Source of the DNA: Lachnospiraceae bacterium
GTDB taxonomy: Bacteria > Bacillota > Clostridia > Lachnospirales > Lachnospiraceae
Length of the DNA stretch: 8,683 nt
Reading direction: 5' to 3'
NCBI GenBank assembly: GCA_017477005.1
Contig: JAFUXY010000327.1
Span: 1 to 8,683, forward strand
Part shown: one piece after another, positions 5,481 to 8,683 of the stretch
Layout of the letters: every line of letters starts with the position of its first letter
Position numbering within the stretch: position 1 is the first letter of the stretch
Position numbers and translations under genes: made by a program
The notes under the pieces: generated by a model
What the model saw: the letters and a program-made list of their open reading frames with translations, nothing else
The model's database searches: none
What the model was told of the DNA's origin: nothing

Positions 5481-5776
5481 TCAACGAAAATCACCCAAAA
5501 ATCGCAGTTTAATAAAAATTCTTTATTGATTTTGTGTAGAATTTGTTATTGAACTCCAAAATTCCGTTGGAGAAAGAAAAAATCGCCAAACTAGATTTTG
5601 TGGACGATTTGAAAAATGAATCTTAGTTGAATCAAGATTTTGTATTTTTACAAATTTGTTAAGAAAATGAGAAGAAATCGCTTTGCTTTATACACGTTTC
5701 ACAAATGTTTCACAAAAAATTCTATCAGAAAATTTTCAAATTTGCGGGAATTGCCTCCAGATTTGACTGATCTTAG
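5481..5776. other. AT-rich intergenic stretch, no gene seen
   Basis: It separates the terminator of the right-hand operon from the promoter of the surface module. It contains two adjacent copies of GTTTCACAAA (5696-5705, 5707-5716) and two of AGATTTTGT about 40 bp apart, which might be regulator sites. No open frame with a ribosome site is seen. Confidence 0.5.
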
Positions 5777-5827
5777 AAAAAAGCAAAGGCGGTGACCGAT
5801 ACATATCCAATAACGGCTCCGCCTTGC
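5777..5827 (-). terminator. Rho-independent terminator of the patatin/HEPN operon
   Basis: On the minus strand GCAAGGCGG pairs with CCGCCTTTGC (one extra base), with an inner CCG/CGG pair, and is followed by six T. It closes the operon just after the nuclease fragment. Confidence 0.8.
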
Positions 5828-5845
5828 ACCACTATTATACTTCGA

Positions 5846-6085
5846 TTATTTCTCTATTTCAAGGAAAAAACCACCTTTTCCTATAATTTTTAGTCGCTTC
5901 AAGCGCGTAATCGAAACAAATCGCTGCTTCACTTCTTTTATGTACTTTTCTTGTGGATATTCCTTCAATCGACGCAAATCCATAATTACATACTCTGACT
6001 GATGTGATGCTTTTTGCATAATATTCTTAATAACCCATTTTCCTTTACCCGTAGGAGACTTCATCTCCCAAGATATTCCATATAG
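5846..6085 (-). pseudogene. 5'-truncated CdiA C-terminal-type nuclease domain fragment
   Basis: The frame reads ISWEMKSPTGKGKW, then QSEYVIMDLRRLK, and ends TRLKRLKIIG plus a few residues. This resembles the C-terminal part of contact-dependent inhibition/CdiA-C type PD-(D/E)XK-like RNases, in which W-E-x-K-S-P carries the catalytic E-x-K and D-L-R-R follows. The match continues upstream of the ATG at 6064 (ISWE), so that ATG is internal and not a true start. The N-terminal part with the earlier catalytic acid is missing. It overlaps the end of the AAA-ATPase frame, in another frame, which suggests two gene pieces joined by recombination. It has no ribosome site of its own. Family call from memory, moderate certainty. 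Confidence 0.5.
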
Positions 6086-6648
6086 CTTTTCAGCACGCTG
6101 AAAAACCCCTTGAACACGACCTTGCTGCGTTCCTCAGACGGACGATTGGCCGTCCCTTCCAACAAAGGTTTGTCGTACTCGTCTACCAAGACGACCGCCT
6201 GCTTTCCTGTATCTGCATTGGCTTTCAGAAGCAGATTACAAAAACGGGCAGACAAAGACTCTTCCTTCCGCTCCATCCGATAGCGCTTTTCCCATTCCTC
6301 CAGATGAGCCGAAAGAACCTCTTCCAAAGCGTTTTCGTGCTTGTAATCGCCTTTATTAAAATCAAAATAAAACACGGGATATTCCTGCCAGGCATCCGGA
6401 TTGTCCCGCTCCAAGGCCTCAATAGCCAGCCCCTCAAATAATTCTTTTTTTCCCTCGAAACACGCGCGGAGCGTTGACAAGAACAGGCTCTTTCCGAAAC
6501 GGCGAGGGCGGCTCAAAAAGTAGGGCTTGCCACTGTGGACAAGCTCATAAACATACGCCGTCTTGTCGATGTAGATATAACCGTTTTTTCTCAGATCGGC
6601 AAAGCTCTGTATTCCGATCGGCAGCTTCCGCCGCTCCCTTTTTTGCAT
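6061..6648 (-). pseudogene. Truncated AAA-ATPase-like protein (PF09820 type), nuclease half missing
   Basis: The start MQKRERRKLPIG is preceded by GAGGGGA at good spacing, and LPIGIQSFADLR-NGYIYIDKT is the family's usual N-terminus. An ATG ten codons earlier overlaps the previous stop as TAATG and could allow coupled translation. Residues 46-54, SRPRRFGKS, form the family's P-loop, and 141-153, AVVLVDEYDKPLL, the Walker B segment. Full members have about 500-570 residues with a C-terminal PD-(D/E)XK domain (PF08011). This one stops at 195, right after GFFSVLKSYM, where the family normally continues into the rest of the ATPase. The break coincides with the CdiA-C-like fragment, so the gene is probably dead, although the ATPase core frame is intact. 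Confidence 0.75.
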
Positions 6649-6677
6649 ACCGCTTCCCCTCGCCTTTCTTGAGATCA

Positions 6678-7085
6678 TTATGACATCCCATCCAAGCTCT
6701 CCCCATACCGCTCCGCAATCGCCTCCTGTATACGCGCAAATTCCGGAATATAGTCCTTGATAATCCTCCGAACCAGCCGATCGGCGGTCTCTTTGTCGTA
6801 GATATGAACCACCGTGTTCCGCTCTTCTAGCATCGAAAGCCAGCGTTCTTCATCGAGAAAGGCAAAGGTACGGTAGGCTTCCTTGAGGATGTCTCGCGGC
6901 GATCCGCTGCGCCCTACCGGATTTCCTTCATAACGCAGCAACCTCTGAAACAGCTTCCAACCCAATTCAAACTGAATGAAAAATTTGTCAATAATCCCAC
7001 TGACAACAAACTCATTGGACAGATCCTCGTCCTTCGCCCGCGAAAGCACGGAAAGATGAGACGCATAATTATCGTATTTTTTCAA
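6678..7085 (-). CDS. HEPN-domain protein of the HI0074/HepT type
   Basis: 135 residues, matching the nucleotidyltransferase substrate-binding family (PF08780; about 140 residues): EFVVSGIIDKFFIQFELGWK near the start, then G-SPRDILKEA, then MLEERNTVVHIYDKET. The motif R89-x4-H94-x-Y96 is the HEPN RNase signature R-X4-H-X-Y. In HepT/MntA pairs the RNase is silenced when MntA attaches AMP to the tyrosine. Translation starts at TTG (complement of 7083-7085), after AGGAGAGG, and overlaps the patatin gene by 17 bases. The next gene overlaps or follows closely. No MntA-like nucleotidyltransferase (GSxARG...D-x-D/E) is present next to it or elsewhere in the window. Assignment to the family is firm; whether it is an active toxin is not known. 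Confidence 0.88.
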   Translation of the reverse strand: MKKYDNYASHLSVLSRAKDEDLSNEFVVSGIIDKFFIQFELGWKLFQRLLRYEGNPVGRSGSPRDILKEAYRTFAFLDEERWLSMLEERNTVVHIYDKETADRLVRRIIKDYIPEFARIQEAIAERYGESLDGMS

Positions 7086-7974
7086 TCGAATCCTCTCCTT
7101 CGCGCATCCACTCCTTCAGCGCGCTCATTCGCTCTGTGGCGGCCTGCCGTCCCATCCCATAGACCCGCTTCAGCTCGGCTCTGTCGTGGCAGGTAGCGCC
7201 GATATTCACCTCCGCAAAAGGGCGGATCACGAAGGCTTTTCCCTCCGCTTCCCGCTGACGAATAAAGCGCACCTGTGCGTTGTACAGATCATGCCTCGTC
7301 TCGAGCGCCCGGACGATCGCCGGGTACTTTCGCAGCGCCAGAGACACCGCCGCCATCCCTTTCATCGGCTTTTTGCGGTAGCTCAAGGAACGCGTCAGCA
7401 CGACCACATTCCGCTCATATCCTTGCTTCTCCAGAAAGGCCAGCGGACTCGGGTCTGTAATCCCGCCATCCAGCAGCGCCCGTCCATTCACCTGTTTCGG
7501 ACGCGACACCAGCGGCATCGAAGCGGAGCCCTCCAGCCAAAGCGCGTCGTCGCCGCGGCAGTCCGAAAACCGATGATAGACCGCCTGTCCGGTCAGCACA
7601 TCCGTCGCCGTACAGAAAAATTCCATCGGATTCTTCTCAAACGCCTCGTAGTCAAACTTGTCCAGGTTCTCCGGTATCGTGTGGTATCCGTACTCGGAGC
7701 CGTAGAGGTCGCCCGTCAGGATCAGGGACATCAGACTGCAAAAGCGATAATCCTTGCAGAAACGCACCACGTACCGCCTGGCTCTGTACGGCTGTTTTGA
7801 GACAAAGTTGCACCCGAACGCCGCGCCTGCCGATGTGCCAACCCCGGCATCAAAGGTAATCCCTTCTTCCATCAGCACATCCGTGACACCAGCCGTGAAC
7901 ATGCCCCGCATTGCGCCACCTTCCATGACAAGGCCGCATTTTTGCCTGTTTTCCGCTCTTTCTTGCTCCGCCAT
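7069..7974 (-). CDS. Patatin-like phospholipase/lipid acyl hydrolase
   Basis: 301 residues. GGAMRG (19-24) forms the oxyanion hole, GTSAG (46-50) holds the nucleophile Ser48, and DGG (169-171) holds the catalytic Asp169, the Ser-Asp dyad of patatin-fold hydrolases. It resembles the bacterial YjjU/RssA-type group, cytoplasmic and without a signal peptide or membrane span. The substrate is probably a phospholipid or lysophospholipid acyl ester. The start ATG has AGGGG shortly upstream and lies 12 bases after the stop of the 48-residue gene. Its end overlaps the HepT-like gene, so the two are probably translationally coupled. Such enzymes are often housekeeping; pairing with a HEPN protein is unusual and may be fortuitous. 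Confidence 0.92.
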   Translation of the reverse strand: MAEQERAENRQKCGLVMEGGAMRGMFTAGVTDVLMEEGITFDAGVGTSAGAAFGCNFVSKQPYRARRYVVRFCKDYRFCSLMSLILTGDLYGSEYGYHTIPENLDKFDYEAFEKNPMEFFCTATDVLTGQAVYHRFSDCRGDDALWLEGSASMPLVSRPKQVNGRALLDGGITDPSPLAFLEKQGYERNVVVLTRSLSYRKKPMKGMAAVSLALRKYPAIVRALETRHDLYNAQVRFIRQREAEGKAFVIRPFAEVNIGATCHDRAELKRVYGMGRQAATERMSALKEWMREGEDSIEKIR

Positions 7975-7986
7975 AAAAACCCCTGA

Positions 7987-8133
7987 CTAATTCAGCCCAT
8001 CCTCGAGCATTTGCTGCAGCAATTCCAACACTTCTTTCAACGCCGTGTTGTCCGGCTCGTTTTTGAGCTTTTCATTGATGAATGCAATAATATCCTGAAT
8101 CCGATCCTGATATTGCCTATTTGTCATCCCCAT
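7987..8133 (-). CDS. 48-residue small hypothetical protein
   Basis: The frame reads MGMTNRQYQDRIQDIIAFIN, continues EKLKNEPDNTALKEV and ends LELLQQMLEDGLN. It is hydrophilic, probably two amphipathic helices, with no membrane segment or cysteine pair. The start at 8133 has GAGG eight bases upstream; the ATG at 8127 is the alternative. The stop is 12 bases before the patatin start, so it is the first gene of this operon. It resembles short M-T-x-R/K-Q-x proteins that I have seen as hypotheticals in clostridia. No function can be assigned. Confidence 0.65.
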   Translation of the reverse strand: MGMTNRQYQDRIQDIIAFINEKLKNEPDNTALKEVLELLQQMLEDGLN

Positions 8134-8197
8134 ATTGCGAACCTCATATTTAGAAAACATATTGAAAAGCTACTTGCAATCTGCCACCCGACATGTT

Positions 8198-8203
8198 ATT
8201 ATA
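8198..8203 (-). promoter_or_regulatory. Possible -10 box for the patatin/HEPN operon
   Basis: TATAAT on the minus strand, about 65 bases upstream of the 48-residue gene. The -35 region (GCAATC) is poor. The same AT-rich stretch reads TATAAC on the plus strand toward the RNA at 8209, so the site may be shared by divergent transcripts. Confidence 0.35.
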
Positions 8204-8208
8204 ACGAT

Positions 8209-8219
8209 AACAAGTGGGT
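8209..8219 (+). repeat. Left arm of the inverted repeat around the peptide-less locus
   Basis: AACAAGTGGGT, repeated as AACAAGTGGGT on the minus strand at 8327-8317. Each arm starts three bases after a -10 like hexamer, so both facing RNAs would begin with the same sequence. Confidence 0.75.
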
Positions 8220-8250
8220 CGATTGCCCCTTGCTGTAGTAGTTTTGGTTT

Positions 8251-8296
8251 AAATAAGTAACCGCCACACTTTAGCGCAAGGGGCGGTTATTTATTT
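8251..8296. terminator. Bidirectional terminator of the peptide-less locus
   Basis: AAATAAGTAACCGCC (8251-8265) pairs with GGCGGTTATTTATTT (8282-8296) over 15 bases with one G-T pair. T-rich sequence follows on both strands. An alternative pairing GCCCCTTGC (8225-8233) with GCAAGGGGC (8275-8283) competes with it on the plus-strand RNA. Confidence 0.8.
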
Positions 8297-8316
8297 TTGT
8301 AGAGACCAAGTCGCCT

Positions 8317-8327
8317 ACCCACTTGTT
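8317..8327 (-). repeat. Right arm of the inverted repeat around the peptide-less locus
   Basis: Partner of 8209-8219. The similarity continues imperfectly beyond the arm (GGCGACTTG against CGATTGCCCCTTG). Confidence 0.75.
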
Positions 8328-8446
8328 ATTACTATACCACAAATATCGCTATTATTCTATGTGAATATTGCCTAAAATCAAGAAATCCAAAACCCGGAGT
8401 TGCACATCCCACGAAACAGCGCTCCGGCAGAGGATGAATGCTTTCT

Positions 8447-8683
8447 ATGAACACGCACCCCACCCCGGATCCGGCCTCCGAGCCGATCCGCTCCAAAAAA
8501 CAACGTATCTTCGACATCATCCAGCTTGGCACGCAGTACGATCTGCCCAGCCAGTTGTTCGACTATCTGATGATCTCGATGATTTCCTTGAATCTCGCGA
8601 TCCTTTTGATTGACACCTTCGATGCCGCGGTTCCTTTCCGCCCGCTCTACAAACCGATCGAATACGCCACCGTCGTTTTTTTC
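8447..8683 (+). CDS. Ion channel of the voltage-gated cation type (partial, N-terminus)
   Basis: The only sizeable plus-strand gene, cut by the window edge after 79 codons. It reads MNTHPTPDPASEPIRSKKQR, then IFDIIQLGTQYDLPSQLFDY and a first membrane span, LMISMISLNLAILLIDTF, followed by YKPIEYATVVFF at the start of the second span. An R/K-x-R-I-F-x-I-I segment before S1 and an F/I-E-Y segment leading into S2 are typical of bacterial ion_trans (PF00520) potassium channels. The pore and voltage sensor are outside the window, so ion selectivity cannot be judged. AGAGGA lies about a dozen bases upstream, a long but possible spacing. A CCGGAG/CTCCGG hairpin (8394-8427) lies in the leader. No clear promoter is seen. 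Confidence 0.7.
   Translation, partial: MNTHPTPDPASEPIRSKKQRIFDIIQLGTQYDLPSQLFDYLMISMISLNLAILLIDTFDAAVPFRPLYKPIEYATVVFF

Larger units (their letters stand above)
8209..8300 (+). ncRNA. Putative small RNA of a peptide-less convergent locus (plus-strand partner)
   Basis: A -10 like TATAAC (8200-8205) is followed three bases later by AACAAGTGGGTCGATTG, and the strand ends in the terminator at 8251-8296 with a T-rich tail. No start codon with a ribosome site lies between. The layout copies that of small toxin loci but the toxin frame is absent. Confidence 0.4.
8245..8327 (-). ncRNA. Putative small RNA of the peptide-less convergent locus (minus-strand partner)
   Basis: An extended -10, TGGTATAGT (complement of 8331-8339), lies three bases before AACAAGTGGGTAGGCG. 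The RNA would end at the hairpin 8251-8296, giving about 80 bases. If the terminator leaks, this transcript could continue into the patatin/HEPN operon. Confidence 0.45.

Noticed and set aside
5690..5720. Direct repeats GTTTCACAAA as a possible CRISPR or iteron array
   Set aside because: Only two copies one base apart with no spacers; at most a regulator site.
7186..7800. 204-residue plus-strand frame
   Set aside because: Shadow of the patatin gene, whose catalytic motifs are all on the minus strand.
8368..8613. 81-residue plus-strand frame starting upstream of the channel gene
   Set aside because: It overlaps the channel frame in a different phase and lacks hydrophobic segments; the frame from 8447 encodes recognisable membrane spans.

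Overview
The window looks like an accessory region of a low-GC Gram-positive bacterium, most likely a gut-type clostridium (Lachnospiraceae-like). This rests on strong AGGAGG-type ribosome sites, a perfect TTGACA/TATAAT promoter, holin-like type I toxin peptides, an AAA-ATPase of the truncated PF09820 type, and secreted beta-sandwich proteins of a kind I associate with that family. Taxonomy is inference only. Nearly all genes lie on the minus strand; only a partial ion-channel gene at the right edge is on the plus strand.

Left part (1-1000): a cluster of small toxin-like loci. Two tandem copies of a holin-like peptide gene (the first cut by the window edge, the second apparently broken) are followed by a compact convergent locus. 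In that locus a 34-residue membrane peptide gene (539-643) faces a putative antisense RNA; both share one bidirectional terminator, and near-identical sequences lie at the two 5' ends. From about 800 to 1440 there is no convincing gene, only hairpins.

Middle (1440-5480): a probable surface module. A 274-residue single-pass membrane protein (4532-5356) has its own consensus promoter and a hairpin leader. Downstream come two secreted paralogues, 18 bp apart. The first (3311-4038) is interrupted in its signal peptide by a run of nine G: the ribosome site and start ATG are one base out of frame with the mature protein, which looks like an OFF state of a phase-variable gene. The second (1688-3292) has a 36-bp coding repeat array and a long acidic/proline tail, followed by decayed copies of its own 3' end. 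The two paralogues share an N-terminal V-P-K strand and a C-terminal A-G-x-W-x-G-x-x-x-F signature.

Right part (5776-8340): a minus-strand operon reading 48-residue protein, patatin-like phospholipase, HepT-like HEPN protein without a visible MntA partner, truncated AAA-ATPase, and a 5'-truncated CdiA-C-like nuclease fragment, closed by a strong terminator at 5777-5827. Upstream is a second convergent hairpin locus (8198-8336) with no peptide gene. The plus-strand gene from 8447 begins a voltage-gated-type ion channel and runs off the end.

I consider the phase-variable surface module and the two small convergent RNA loci the parts most likely to be undescribed. No CRISPR array, rRNA, tRNA or intact transposase was seen.
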